Part shown: in pieces, positions 17,988-27,337 of the stretch | Position numbering within the stretch: position 1 is the first letter of the stretch | How the letters are laid out: every line of letters begins with the position of its first letter | Source: an uncultured Vampirovibrio sp. | GTDB taxonomy: Bacteria > Cyanobacteriota > Vampirovibrionia > Gastranaerophilales > Gastranaerophilaceae | DNA length: 64,000 nt | Reading direction: 5' to 3' | Assembly (NCBI GenBank): GCA_910577395.1 | Contig: CAJTLG010000004.1 | Location: 62,001 to 126,000, forward strand | Position numbers and translations under genes: made by a program | The notes under the pieces: model-generated | What the model saw: only the letters and a program-made list of their open reading frames with translations | What the model was told of the DNA's origin: nothing | Database searches by the model: none

Positions 17988-20900
17988 CTACATTGATGAA
18001 TTAACCAAGGTTATAAGTTCTTTTTCTTGATCAATATTATTGCTATAGCTTACCAATGCATCTTCCGCTGTGTTGTATGCTGTCATATCCTGAATTATTT
18101 TATTAATATCTGAATTTGATACGGTTTGCTCGGAACGCAAATCATTTAATGTTTCTATTTCAGGGATAAATAATAAAGCTTGAGAAGCGTCTTCAGTAGG
18201 TTTTATTTTTGCTTCCTGTATAATTTCATCTGTTGTCAGTGTAGTTCCGTCAGAAAATTTAAATGTTTCAATTCTGTTGTATCCTGTTGACCAATATCTA
18301 ATTATTTGTATAGAACCTTCTTGTCCCTTAAATTCGATAGTTACATCATTAGAATCTCTCCAAATAAGTATATTATCTTTTGTTATTCCTTCTCCAAACT
18401 CAAGAACATCATTTCCTTGATAGTCATAAATTGTATCATTTCCATCCCCAAGATTGTAAATATATGTATTATCTCCGGAATAGTTAACCCAAATGGAATC
18501 ATCACCTGTTCCGCCTATAATGGTATCCTTGCCACTATGGTCAATATAAAAATAGTCGTCTCCTTCTTCGCCATTCAAATAGTTTGCTGCACCAGAATTA
18601 TTGCGTACTTCAAGCCTTATGGTATCATTTCCATTTCCGCCATATACAGTGTTATTTCCTTCTCCTGGCATGATTTTATCATTTCCGTCTTCGCCGTACA
18701 GTATATCATTTCCGGCATCACCAAGTATTGAATCATTTCCATTTCCGCCATAAATGGTATCATTACCCCTATTGCCATTAATTGTATCATCCCCACTGTA
18801 TCCATAAATCTTTTCGCTTGCGTATGAACCTGTTATAGAATCATTTTCTTCTGTGCCATTTATAGTTAAAAGTTCTATTATTTGGTCATTATCCAATATT
18901 GTTCCATCTGCAAATTTTATGTTTTCAATGTTTTTATAAGAACTTCCAATTGCATCCTTTATTCTTATTGAACCTTCAGAGTCCTTAAATGTGATTAGTA
19001 TATCGTATGTGTCAATACCGCTAAAGCAAATGTTTTCAAGTGATATGCCTTCCCCGAATTCAATAACATCATTTTTACTTGAAGTATTAATGGTGTCATT
19101 CCCATCTCCAAGGTTGTATTTATATATTGGTGATGCTTTAGAATTTTTTACCTCAATGTAATCGTCACCCTTGCCGCCTACCACTGTTTGTGTGCCATGG
19201 GGTGTATCTATAATTATAGTGTCATTGCCATTTTCTCCGTCAAGATAAGTACTTCCGTTATTAGTGGTTATTTTATCATCTCCGTCTCCACCATATATTG
19301 AATCCCAGCCGCGTCCTCCGTCAATAGTGTCATTTCCGCCATAACCATATATTTTTTCATTAGAGTAAGACCCTGTTATTTTATCATTTCCTTCGGTACC
19401 TATTGTTTCTAACATACTCATAGCATCGTTGTAACTGTATTCTGTTCCGTCCGCAAATCTAAATATTTCAATTTTACTATTGTTATTTCCCAGCCCGTTT
19501 GTTATTAAAATTGAACCTGCTGCATCCTTAAAGGTTATCAGCATGTTATACGAGTCGTTTCCGCCAAATCTTATATTCTCTTTTGTTATGCCTTCCCCGA
19601 ATTCAATAACATCATTTTTACTTGAAGTCTTAATGGTGTCGTCTCCGTCTCCAAGGTTGTATATATACAAAGCAGAAGTTGGAGCATTTTTTACATCTAT
19701 ATAATCATTTCCCAAGCCCCCTGCTATTGTTAGGTTTGTCGAAGTTGAATTTATAGCAATGCTATCGTTTCCGTCCCCGGCATCTATATAATCATTTCCA
19801 TATGAGTTTATAATAGTGTCATTTCCGTTGCCGCCGTATAGTATATCATTTCCTGCGCCACCATTTATGCTATCATCGCCTTCTCCGCCATAAATAGTAT
19901 CATCGCCATTATTGCCATATATGCTATCGTTTCCGTCGTAGCCATACATTTTTTCAGCCATGATTGAACCACCAAGGCTATCGTTTCCTTCTGTACCCTC
20001 TGTTGTTAAAAGTTTTAATATCTGGGTGTTACTGTATGAGCTGCCGTCTGCAAATTTAAATACTTCGATTCTGCCGCCATTGCTTGATAATTGTGATACA
20101 AGTTTTATTGAACCTTCTATGTTATTAAAAGTTATCAGTATACTGTTATCGGATATACCTTGAAATCTTATATTCTCTTTTGTTATACCTTCCCCAAATT
20201 CCAAAGTGTTGTTGCGACCGCTGCTTGTTAGGGTATCATGTCCGTCACCAACATTGTAAATATAATAGCTGTCAATTGTGCCGATAGAATAGTTTCCGCG
20301 TATGTTTTCTATATAATCATCACCCTTGCCGCCAATTATTGTATTATTTGCGCCGTCGGCCTTTACCATTATTGTATCATTGCCTTCGCCACCGTCTATG
20401 TAGCTTCCGCCATTGGTAGCTTCTATATAGTCGTCGCCTTCTTCGCCATATATTTTGTGAAATCCGTATCCTGTGGTTATGCTGTCATTACCGCTTCCGC
20501 CATAGATTGTATTTGCTCCTTGGGCGCCATATATTGTGTCATTTCCATTTCCGCCGTATGCCATACCACCGTTATATCCGGTATTAATTCTGTCGTCTCC
20601 GTCTTCCCCATAGATAGTGTCAACTCCGTTTCCGGCGTTTATACTGTCGTTTCCGTCTCCGCCATAAATTAAATCATTTCCATTTCCGCCCAAAATGGTG
20701 TCATCTCCTCCTTCACCATATATGGTATCATTCCCTTCGCAGGCGTCTATACTGTCATTTCCTTCGCCACCATGAACTATATCATCCCCTTGCCTTGTGT
20801 ATACGGTATCATTTCCTTCTCCTGCAAACACTGCATCAGCGCCTGCCGTGCCTTCAATATTATCATCTTCATCGGTACCGTTTATTGCATGTTTATTAAT

Positions 20901-23192
20901 AGCATCGATAATTTCACCGTATTCTTCTTTTAAAGAATTAAAATGTTCAATATATTTTTCATATCCCTCTTGTTTATCTATTCCAAGGGCTTTAATCATT
21001 TGGGTGGTTTCTAAAAGTTTATTGATGCCCGTTGTTTCATCTTCAGCTAATCCGTTATCAATATATTCTATAACTTTATCAAAATTATACAAAACCTTAT
21101 TATCTTCAAGGCTGTATTCTAATTCAATCATATTGTATATATTTTTTATTCTTTCATCTGTTTGAATCATTAATGCGTAATATACATATTCCGCAATTTG
21201 ATTATACGCATCATCCAATAATCCTGCCGCCCAAATATTAGGTTGACCGTTATTGTTTATCCCTTTAAATTCTTCCCCTACAAATTGTTCTATAACATAT
21301 AGCTTTTGCCCGTTATAATGAACGCCCCCGCTTGCAACCGTTACTTTATCTGCCCCTGTCCATTTATACAGGATTTGTCCTAAAATTTCTTTCTTTGCTG
21401 TTTCGCTCTCTGCCTCAATAAATTCTTCAACCAATCCTTTTAAACTTCCTTCTTCATCACGAACCATTGCCTGATGAAGGGTATGAACATATCCAAACCC
21501 CCTAATATCAGGAAGGATGCTAATCTCTTCGCTTTCATCCAACCATTCTGTTGCAAAAGAATTCATATTATCAACAACTAAATTAAAATCCCCTAAACTT
21601 CCAATAGAACCGTCATTGCGCACAAATGTCCCTTGAGAAACCAATGTATTCCCATTCTCATCCACAGTATTCTTAGTGGTAGAGCTTAAATTAATAGAGG
21701 TAATTCCTGCTTCTTCTAAAGAAATTAACTCCCCATTACCTTTTAATATCTTAATGTTATTAAATTCAGCATCTTCTGCGCTAATAACACCGTCATTATT
21801 ACTGTCTAAATCCTTTAGTGCATCAAAACCATTCTTTGCCAAAGAACCGCTATTTTTAATATAATTGTTCCCAAATATCTCAGAACCGTTATCAATAATT
21901 CCATTCTCATTTTTATCAATAACTAAAACACCGTCCTCATCACTTACCCAGGCACTTTTTTCTGCAAAACCGTCAACCCGGTGGTCAAAATGCGCACCAT
22001 TATCAACAGAAGTAGTACCTATAACTCCGTCCCCATTTAAATCCACTAATAACGGGTCGGCCCCGGGGGTGCCTGAACCGGCTGCCTCATCAAACGGAAT
22101 ATCAAAAGTCGGCCTTTTATCCAATAGACCGGAACATGACAAAGGAAGCCTTATTCTTTCCCCGGGCCTTATCAGGGCAAATGTCATATCATCTGAAAAT
22201 CTATCGCGAAGCCAAGAGTTTAATTTTAACAGCTCTTCTAAATCGACATTATATTTGTCACAAATTCCATAAATGGTATCCCCAGGCTTGATTTCATATA
22301 GCTCCCCATCCATTGAAACATAGCCCTTGAGTCCACTATTATTAACAAAACCACCAGTACTCAATGAATTTAGCAAATCTTCAAGCATTCCGTTCATTAA
22401 TGTTCCAAGTGGTGTATTAATTGTATACATAAAACAGCCAGTTTCAGGATTAAAATCTATTGTTATACTGTATCCAACTGCAATAACACTGCTCAAGTAA
22501 GTCATGTCACCCACTTTGTGATATTCTAATCCATCTTGTATATGTGCTTGAACATTGTGTGTTGAATCTATTCCGTGTTTAGAAATAATACCAGAAGAAT
22601 ACAATTCTCCTATGTGAGGATTAAATGTCGATACTACTTCGTTTCCATATGTAAGGTTTATTATATTTGAGTGAGATGCAGATACAGTAAAGCCCTCTTT
22701 TATTAGTGCAGGGATTAAATTACCAGCGCCATAAGCATTAAAAGTATAAGTATTAATATTTTCATTACCTGCTAAGGCACCGATCATTTGAGCCAATGTT
22801 CCACCTAGCGATTGACCTATCTGCTGTATACTTGTTGCTGTTGGATTGTTTTGACGTACTCTATTTACGAAATTGTTTGCATCATAGAATTGCTCTGAAA
22901 TCTTTTCCATAAATGCGTTACCATCAGCTATTACCCAATCTTTAAAAACCTCACCTGGATGTGTAGAAATAGGATTTTGCGAGCCTTCATGCACTATGAT
23001 GATTTCACCATTGGCTCGATTCTTGTACGCATACCCTCCGTAACCTGATTTGCTATTAAATTTATCTATTAGCTCGAATGTGACTTCTTTACCGTCTATC
23101 GTTTTATTATATGTTTCTCCTATATTTGGTTTAGTCCCATATATATTTTCAACAGTTAACTCTGCATATGCTTTAAAATAATTATTTTCCAT
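17988..23192 (-). CDS. Giant RTX protein with lipase-like, LysM and calcium-repeat domains; type I secretion substrate
   Basis: 1734 aa, no N-terminal signal peptide. Residues ~40-230 form a class 3 lipase-like alpha/beta hydrolase with nucleophile elbow GQSLGG (Ser128). Residues 299-350 look like a LysM domain (YEIKPGDTIYGICDKYNV). Three EF-hand-like loops follow (DLNGDGV at 384, DKNENGIIDNG at 426, DLDSNNDGVIS at 461). From about 770 to 1640 there are blocks of GGxGxD nonapeptides alternating with four copies of a beta module containing EFGEGIT-x-ENI, ILITF and EGSI. The last ~80 residues should carry the uncleaved secretion signal. Calcium outside the cell would fold the repeats. It overlaps the Kelch gene by 11 bp. 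Predicted secreted esterase/phospholipase or adhesin; substrate unknown. Confidence 0.9.
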   Translation of the reverse strand: MENNYFKAYAELTVENIYGTKPNIGETYNKTIDGKEVTFELIDKFNSKSGYGGYAYKNRANGEIIIVHEGSQNPISTHPGEVFKDWVIADGNAFMEKISEQFYDANNFVNRVRQNNPTATSIQQIGQSLGGTLAQMIGALAGNENINTYTFNAYGAGNLIPALIKEGFTVSASHSNIINLTYGNEVVSTFNPHIGELYSSGIISKHGIDSTHNVQAHIQDGLEYHKVGDMTYLSSVIAVGYSITIDFNPETGCFMYTINTPLGTLMNGMLEDLLNSLSTGGFVNNSGLKGYVSMDGELYEIKPGDTIYGICDKYNVDLEELLKLNSWLRDRFSDDMTFALIRPGERIRLPLSCSGLLDKRPTFDIPFDEAAGSGTPGADPLLVDLNGDGVIGTTSVDNGAHFDHRVDGFAEKSAWVSDEDGVLVIDKNENGIIDNGSEIFGNNYIKNSGSLAKNGFDALKDLDSNNDGVISAEDAEFNNIKILKGNGELISLEEAGITSINLSSTTKNTVDENGNTLVSQGTFVRNDGSIGSLGDFNLVVDNMNSFATEWLDESEEISILPDIRGFGYVHTLHQAMVRDEEGSLKGLVEEFIEAESETAKKEILGQILYKWTGADKVTVASGGVHYNGQKLYVIEQFVGEEFKGINNNGQPNIWAAGLLDDAYNQIAEYVYYALMIQTDERIKNIYNMIELEYSLEDNKVLYNFDKVIEYIDNGLAEDETTGINKLLETTQMIKALGIDKQEGYEKYIEHFNSLKEEYGEIIDAINKHAINGTDEDDNIEGTAGADAVFAGEGNDTVYTRQGDDIVHGGEGNDSIDACEGNDTIYGEGGDDTILGGNGNDLIYGGDGNDSINAGNGVDTIYGEDGDDRINTGYNGGMAYGGNGNDTIYGAQGANTIYGGSGNDSITTGYGFHKIYGEEGDDYIEATNGGSYIDGGEGNDTIMVKADGANNTIIGGKGDDYIENIRGNYSIGTIDSYYIYNVGDGHDTLTSSGRNNTLEFGEGITKENIRFQGISDNSILITFNNIEGSIKLVSQLSSNGGRIEVFKFADGSSYSNTQILKLLTTEGTEGNDSLGGSIMAEKMYGYDGNDSIYGNNGDDTIYGGEGDDSINGGAGNDILYGGNGNDTIINSYGNDYIDAGDGNDSIAINSTSTNLTIAGGLGNDYIDVKNAPTSALYIYNLGDGDDTIKTSSKNDVIEFGEGITKENIRFGGNDSYNMLITFKDAAGSILITNGLGNNNSKIEIFRFADGTEYSYNDAMSMLETIGTEGNDKITGSYSNEKIYGYGGNDTIDGGRGWDSIYGGDGDDKITTNNGSTYLDGENGNDTIIIDTPHGTQTVVGGKGDDYIEVKNSKASPIYKYNLGDGNDTINTSSKNDVIEFGEGISLENICFSGIDTYDILITFKDSEGSIRIKDAIGSSYKNIENIKFADGTILDNDQIIELLTINGTEENDSITGSYASEKIYGYSGDDTINGNRGNDTIYGGNGNDSILGDAGNDILYGEDGNDKIMPGEGNNTVYGGNGNDTIRLEVRNNSGAANYLNGEEGDDYFYIDHSGKDTIIGGTGDDSIWVNYSGDNTYIYNLGDGNDTIYDYQGNDVLEFGEGITKDNILIWRDSNDVTIEFKGQEGSIQIIRYWSTGYNRIETFKFSDGTTLTTDEIIQEAKIKPTEDASQALLFIPEIETLNDLRSEQTVSNSDINKIIQDMTAYNTAEDALVSYSNNIDQEKELITLVNSSM

Positions 23193-24468
23193 TTATTTGA
23201 CCCCTTTTTAGATTTTTAAATACTTGTATTTTTTTTGAATTTCCAATATCTTTGCCACCAATTAATAAAATATTTTCATTGTTTAATGTTATCATTTTGT
23301 AATTTGCTTGCCGTCTGTGCATTTTTGGTCCTTCCGTGATTGTGAAATTCTGCAAATCAAGTATTTCGGTAGATTTCCTGGTTATTTCAAGTGGTTTTCC
23401 ACCAAAAGAACCTCCTGCAATCAAAAAATATCTATCATCTATAAGTGCACCATTAAAGCTTGAAGCTTTAGTAGTTATTTCAAAGTTGCGTTCTTGTTTT
23501 AATTTGGCAATAATTTCTGAACTGTTGCTGTCTAGATTGTATTTTTCAATTTCTCTTAAGTCCCATTTTCCTCTAAAATCACCACCCATAATAAGTAACT
23601 CGTTATTATTAATTTTCTTAATTAAGGGAAAATCGCGTCGCATTACCTTTCCAACAGTACTGACAGTTTCTGTTGCATCGTCATATTCTAGGACATTATC
23701 CAGTTCACCATATTTTAAATCAGAGTATTTTTTATGTGGTAATTTTGTTGGGCCAAATATTAAACCTTTATTTTTACCTTTTGTGATTACAACACTGCCA
23801 AATTCCTTATTAATTTTTGTATTTGGTAAAATTTTGGATGCATTGCTTTCTAAATTACATATTTCTATAGCGTTATTAAGAAAGTCAATTATAAGTACTT
23901 TATTGTTTTCAAGTAAAGTAAAGTTGGTCCACTTGTAATCGGGTATATATTTTTGATTTATTTTCTTTTTTAATACTCTCTCGACTTTTAAAGTATTCAA
24001 ATTAACCACCGCCATTGAATCATACAAATATGGTTGCTTTATGTCTTTTAAAAGTTCACCCACCTTTTTAACTTTTGGATAGCTGTCATTACTTGGGTCA
24101 TAAGCATGTGTTAAAAGTAATCTGTTATTTTTTAACAAAATTCCTTTTGCCTGATATCTAATATTATTCGGAAGTCTTAATTCCTCTATTTTATTGGTTT
24201 TTGCATTATATATTTCAGACGGAACTTCAATAACCGGCATGATATCATCTTTACAAGTTTCCCGCGTAGGGCAAGAATGTGCATTTTGCCCTAAAATCAA
24301 AACATTTCCATTCTCTAATTTTAAAACATCTGCATCTCTGTGCTCATATTTTAACTCCGGTCCTTCAACAAAATATCCAAACCTGTATTTTGAAATTTCT
24401 TTTATGGCAAAGAATATAAGTAAAGTAACCAAAATTAGAGTTATTATAATAGCAAAATATTTTTTCAT
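23182..24468 (-). CDS. Membrane-anchored Kelch-like beta-propeller protein
   Basis: 428 aa. Residues 5-24 form one N-terminal membrane helix or uncleaved signal anchor (FAIIITLILVTLLIFFAI). The rest has repeated propeller blades with LxxGG signatures (LLIMGGDFRGKWD, LIAGGSFGGKP, ILLIGGKDIGN) and NxxxVLxxE/T strands, as in Kelch or galactose-oxidase-like proteins. It probably faces the periplasm. It lies between TolC and the RTX gene and overlaps the latter, so it is co-expressed with the secretion machinery. A chaperone, immunity or surface-retention role for the RTX protein is possible but unsupported. Confidence 0.75.
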   Translation of the reverse strand: MKKYFAIIITLILVTLLIFFAIKEISKYRFGYFVEGPELKYEHRDADVLKLENGNVLILGQNAHSCPTRETCKDDIMPVIEVPSEIYNAKTNKIEELRLPNNIRYQAKGILLKNNRLLLTHAYDPSNDSYPKVKKVGELLKDIKQPYLYDSMAVVNLNTLKVERVLKKKINQKYIPDYKWTNFTLLENNKVLIIDFLNNAIEICNLESNASKILPNTKINKEFGSVVITKGKNKGLIFGPTKLPHKKYSDLKYGELDNVLEYDDATETVSTVGKVMRRDFPLIKKINNNELLIMGGDFRGKWDLREIEKYNLDSNSSEIIAKLKQERNFEITTKASSFNGALIDDRYFLIAGGSFGGKPLEITRKSTEILDLQNFTITEGPKMHRRQANYKMITLNNENILLIGGKDIGNSKKIQVFKNLKRGQINGK

Positions 24469-24536
24469 TCTCCTATCCTACACCCATTCAACCTTTTGTT
24501 CAAATAATAACCAAAACTTAATAAAGTTTATTGTTA

Positions 24537-25892
24537 TTAATCTTCATTGAGCACCAAAAGCTTATACCTGCTGATATAATTTCTAATCCTTAATTCTTCT
24601 AATCTTTGTTTTTTATCAAGCAATTCAAGCTTTTTCTTCACACATTCCACCTTTGCTATTATGCCGTTTGCATTCAATCTTTCAAGGTTTTTAAGATTTT
24701 TATTTACCAAATTTAAGGTCTTTTTATTATTTTCCGCCTGCAAAATTGAATTTTCAGCATCCAGTCTTATCTGTTCATATTTTTTCTTTAATTGGGCAAG
24801 TTCCTGTTCTTTTTGAACCTTTAATTTTTCAATCTCTAATTCTTTTTTATTTACCGTATTAACATTTTTAAACCCGTCAAACATTGTAAAAGATGTTGAA
24901 ACCCGAAAAGATAAACTCCTTTGTTCCATATCGGAAAAACTGCCGCCAAAATTGCTGCTGTCGGAACCATACCAATTATACCTGGTATCAAAAGAAATTT
25001 TTGGCATATTTGCCCGCCTTTGAATTTCGGTTTCTTTTTGTTTTTTTAAAATTTCAAGGTCATAGGTTTTTGCCTCTAATGAATTTTCAATATTTAAGGC
25101 CGGTGCGGATTTTTCTGCGGAAAGTTTTGCCGGCTTTATATCGGCTATGGGGAGGATTTCGGGCATTGTTTCATATTTTGTATCGTCAAAATCCGCTATT
25201 TCAATGTTTTCTGCCACATAATTTTTATTTGTATAGTATGAAAATTCGGTAAGTTTTTTTGAGAAACTGTTGTTTAATTCAGTAATTTCAGACTGTGTTT
25301 CGGAAACACTGATTTTAGAATTTGTAAGCTCTATATCAGATAATTCGCCGGCATTTCTTAAGCGTGAATTTATGGTTAAAAGCTCGTTATAAAGGGCTAA
25401 AATTTCTTTTTTGATTTCTAAAGCCTTATACAGTGTAAGTGTTTCGCCGTATAAATCAATGATATCAAGTTTTAAATCCCTTGTATCTTTTAAAAGAAGG
25501 GTTTCTTTTTGTTTATCATCTGCTTTTGCAATTTCAAGACCCCGTTTTCTTATTCCAAAATCAAACAGATTGTAATTTAGCCCCATTGCTGCAACATCTT
25601 GGTAATAATCCCTGTTAAGCAGAATTTCATTGCCGACGGCCGTTATTTGCCTTGCCCCGTCTGATAAATCATTGTATCTTTCAGCTGTCGCATACCCCGA
25701 AAGGGTCGGGAAATATCCGGCACGGGCTTCTTTAATGCTGTATTCCGTACTTTGTTTGTCTATTTTAGAGGCTTTTAATTTGTATGAGTTTTCTAAAGCC
25801 TCTGATAAAAAAGAATCAAAGGATATTGTTTCGGCAGAAACTGAAAGTAAGGATAGGGAGTATAGAAGGAATGCTAAAAGATATTTTTTCAT
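24537..25892 (-). CDS. TolC-like outer-membrane efflux protein
   Basis: 451 aa with a signal peptide (MKKYLLAFLLYSLSLLSVSA, cut before ETIS). Two halves of long alpha-helical hairpins and beta strands follow the OEP (TolC) pattern, e.g. NLFDFGIRKRGLEIAKAD in the first half and FTMFDGFKNVNTVNKKELE in the second. It forms the trimeric outer-membrane channel of the type I system. It is upstream of the Kelch, RTX, ABC and HlyD genes, so all three exporter components are encoded together. It starts 2 bp after the glycosyltransferase stop. Confidence 0.88.
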   Translation of the reverse strand: MKKYLLAFLLYSLSLLSVSAETISFDSFLSEALENSYKLKASKIDKQSTEYSIKEARAGYFPTLSGYATAERYNDLSDGARQITAVGNEILLNRDYYQDVAAMGLNYNLFDFGIRKRGLEIAKADDKQKETLLLKDTRDLKLDIIDLYGETLTLYKALEIKKEILALYNELLTINSRLRNAGELSDIELTNSKISVSETQSEITELNNSFSKKLTEFSYYTNKNYVAENIEIADFDDTKYETMPEILPIADIKPAKLSAEKSAPALNIENSLEAKTYDLEILKKQKETEIQRRANMPKISFDTRYNWYGSDSSNFGGSFSDMEQRSLSFRVSTSFTMFDGFKNVNTVNKKELEIEKLKVQKEQELAQLKKKYEQIRLDAENSILQAENNKKTLNLVNKNLKNLERLNANGIIAKVECVKKKLELLDKKQRLEELRIRNYISRYKLLVLNED

Positions 25893-25894
25893 TT

Positions 25895-27130
25895 TTATTG
25901 CTGCTTACCTCTGTTTGCTACATTTTTAATAAGCTCAATATGTTTTGGTAAAAGTTTTTTTAAATCATACTTTTCAATTATTGTTTTTCTTACATTTTCT
26001 TTGATTTCAATAACTTCTGGTGATTTTTTGTTATCTAAAACGTATTCGGCCCTTTTAACCATGGCAGGTATATTGAAAAAATCAACAAGAAAGCCATTAA
26101 AATTATCTTTCATCATCTCTGTAACAGGGGCTGTATTTGATGCAATAATAGCGCATCCTGTTGACATTGCTTCTAAAAAAGACCAAGATAACACAAAGGG
26201 ATAGGTTAAATATATGTGGGCGGATGAAACTTGAAGCAGTTTTAGGTATTTTTCATAAGGAAGATTGCCTGTAAAATGCAGCCTTTTTAATTCATCATCG
26301 GTAAAGGCAAGCTTTTCTAACATAATTTCCTTAAAGGTACCGTTTTTTGGCTTTGGCCCGTAACAGACCCTGTCTTCTCCTGCTATCAAAATATTTAAGT
26401 CTTTTCTTTTTTGAAGAAGCGTTTTAGCAGTTTGCATAAACTCAGGAAAGCCCCTGTATTGTTCCATTCCACGTGTGGCATAGGTTAAAACATTGTCGTT
26501 TTTTGTTAATTTAATATCCGTGTTTGGAATTTCAAAGATAACATTGTCGTCAGGTTTAAAATATTCGGTATCTATCCCGTCGTGAATTACTTTAATTTTA
26601 TTATGGAAAATCTTTGGAAACTGACTTTTTTGCCATTCGGTTGGGCACGTTGCAATATCTGAAGATGTTAAATCCTGCAAAAACTGAGAATTGTTGCATC
26701 TTGTCATTGCTTTTTTATCGTAATCTGGTATTGTTTTGTCAAAATCAATATCTGCCCCTGTAGTGTTGTAATACCATTCGGAGTAGTTTATTAATGGAGT
26801 GTTTGGGAAAATATCTTTAAAAAATAACGAATTTCCCCATCCGTGAGAATAAATCACATCAGGGATAAAGCCTGAATTTTTAAGTTTAATTGCGGATTCT
26901 GCGGCACCTTGCCCATGGATGATTGATTCTTCAAACTGTCGAAGATATCTGTGGCAGTTGTTTGGAACTTTTCTTTTAAGATAATAAACAATTTTTTTGA
27001 CACCTTGAATAAAATTTTTATTTTCTGTTCCCGTTAAAAATACAATTTCATTTTTAGGGTCTTTTGATAATTCTTTTAGTATATGTAAAAACTGCCCAGG
27101 AAAATTTCTGTGGGAGAATAAAAATTTCAA
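25895..27130 (-). CDS. Glycosyltransferase family 4
   Basis: 411 aa, GT-B fold. The N-terminus is MKFLFSHRNFPGQFLHIL and the acceptor half has PDVIYSHGWGNSLFFKDIFP. The donor half includes VIHDGIDTEYFKPD and the C-terminal family 4 motif around SFLEAMSTGCAIIASNTAPVTE, whose glutamates contact the nucleotide sugar. It is cytosolic and uses an NDP-sugar. It heads the secretion operon and is 2 bp from tolC, so it may glycosylate a surface product of this locus or simply share the promoter. Confidence 0.82.
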   Translation of the reverse strand: MKFLFSHRNFPGQFLHILKELSKDPKNEIVFLTGTENKNFIQGVKKIVYYLKRKVPNNCHRYLRQFEESIIHGQGAAESAIKLKNSGFIPDVIYSHGWGNSLFFKDIFPNTPLINYSEWYYNTTGADIDFDKTIPDYDKKAMTRCNNSQFLQDLTSSDIATCPTEWQKSQFPKIFHNKIKVIHDGIDTEYFKPDDNVIFEIPNTDIKLTKNDNVLTYATRGMEQYRGFPEFMQTAKTLLQKRKDLNILIAGEDRVCYGPKPKNGTFKEIMLEKLAFTDDELKRLHFTGNLPYEKYLKLLQVSSAHIYLTYPFVLSWSFLEAMSTGCAIIASNTAPVTEMMKDNFNGFLVDFFNIPAMVKRAEYVLDNKKSPEVIEIKENVRKTIIEKYDLKKLLPKHIELIKNVANRGKQQ

Positions 27131-27337
27131 ATTTCCAATTCCTTCTTTTTATAAAAATGATAAAATTATCTTACATCTAACATTTATAAGGTAATTGCAC
27201 CTATTTGGTTTTGTTTACAAATCTTAAATTCAAAAATAAAATGTTTGCGCCAAATAGCGAAAACCTGCGATAAAAAATGAAACATATTCGTGTCCTTTGG
27301 TTTTTTGTGATATAAAACTGCTTAAGGTACTTGTAAT
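27131..27337. promoter_or_regulatory. Divergent promoter region of the secretion series and the DUF2971 gene
   Basis: AT-rich spacer between two divergent genes, holding an 8-bp inverted repeat CTATTTGG/CCAAATAG (27201-27208 and 27250-27257). The -35/-10 boxes are not clear enough to assign. Confidence 0.35.

Noticed and set aside
20238..20672. Long plus-strand reading frames inside the RTX gene
   Set aside because: They are antisense shadows of the repetitive Gly/Asp codons; low-complexity products and no ribosome sites.
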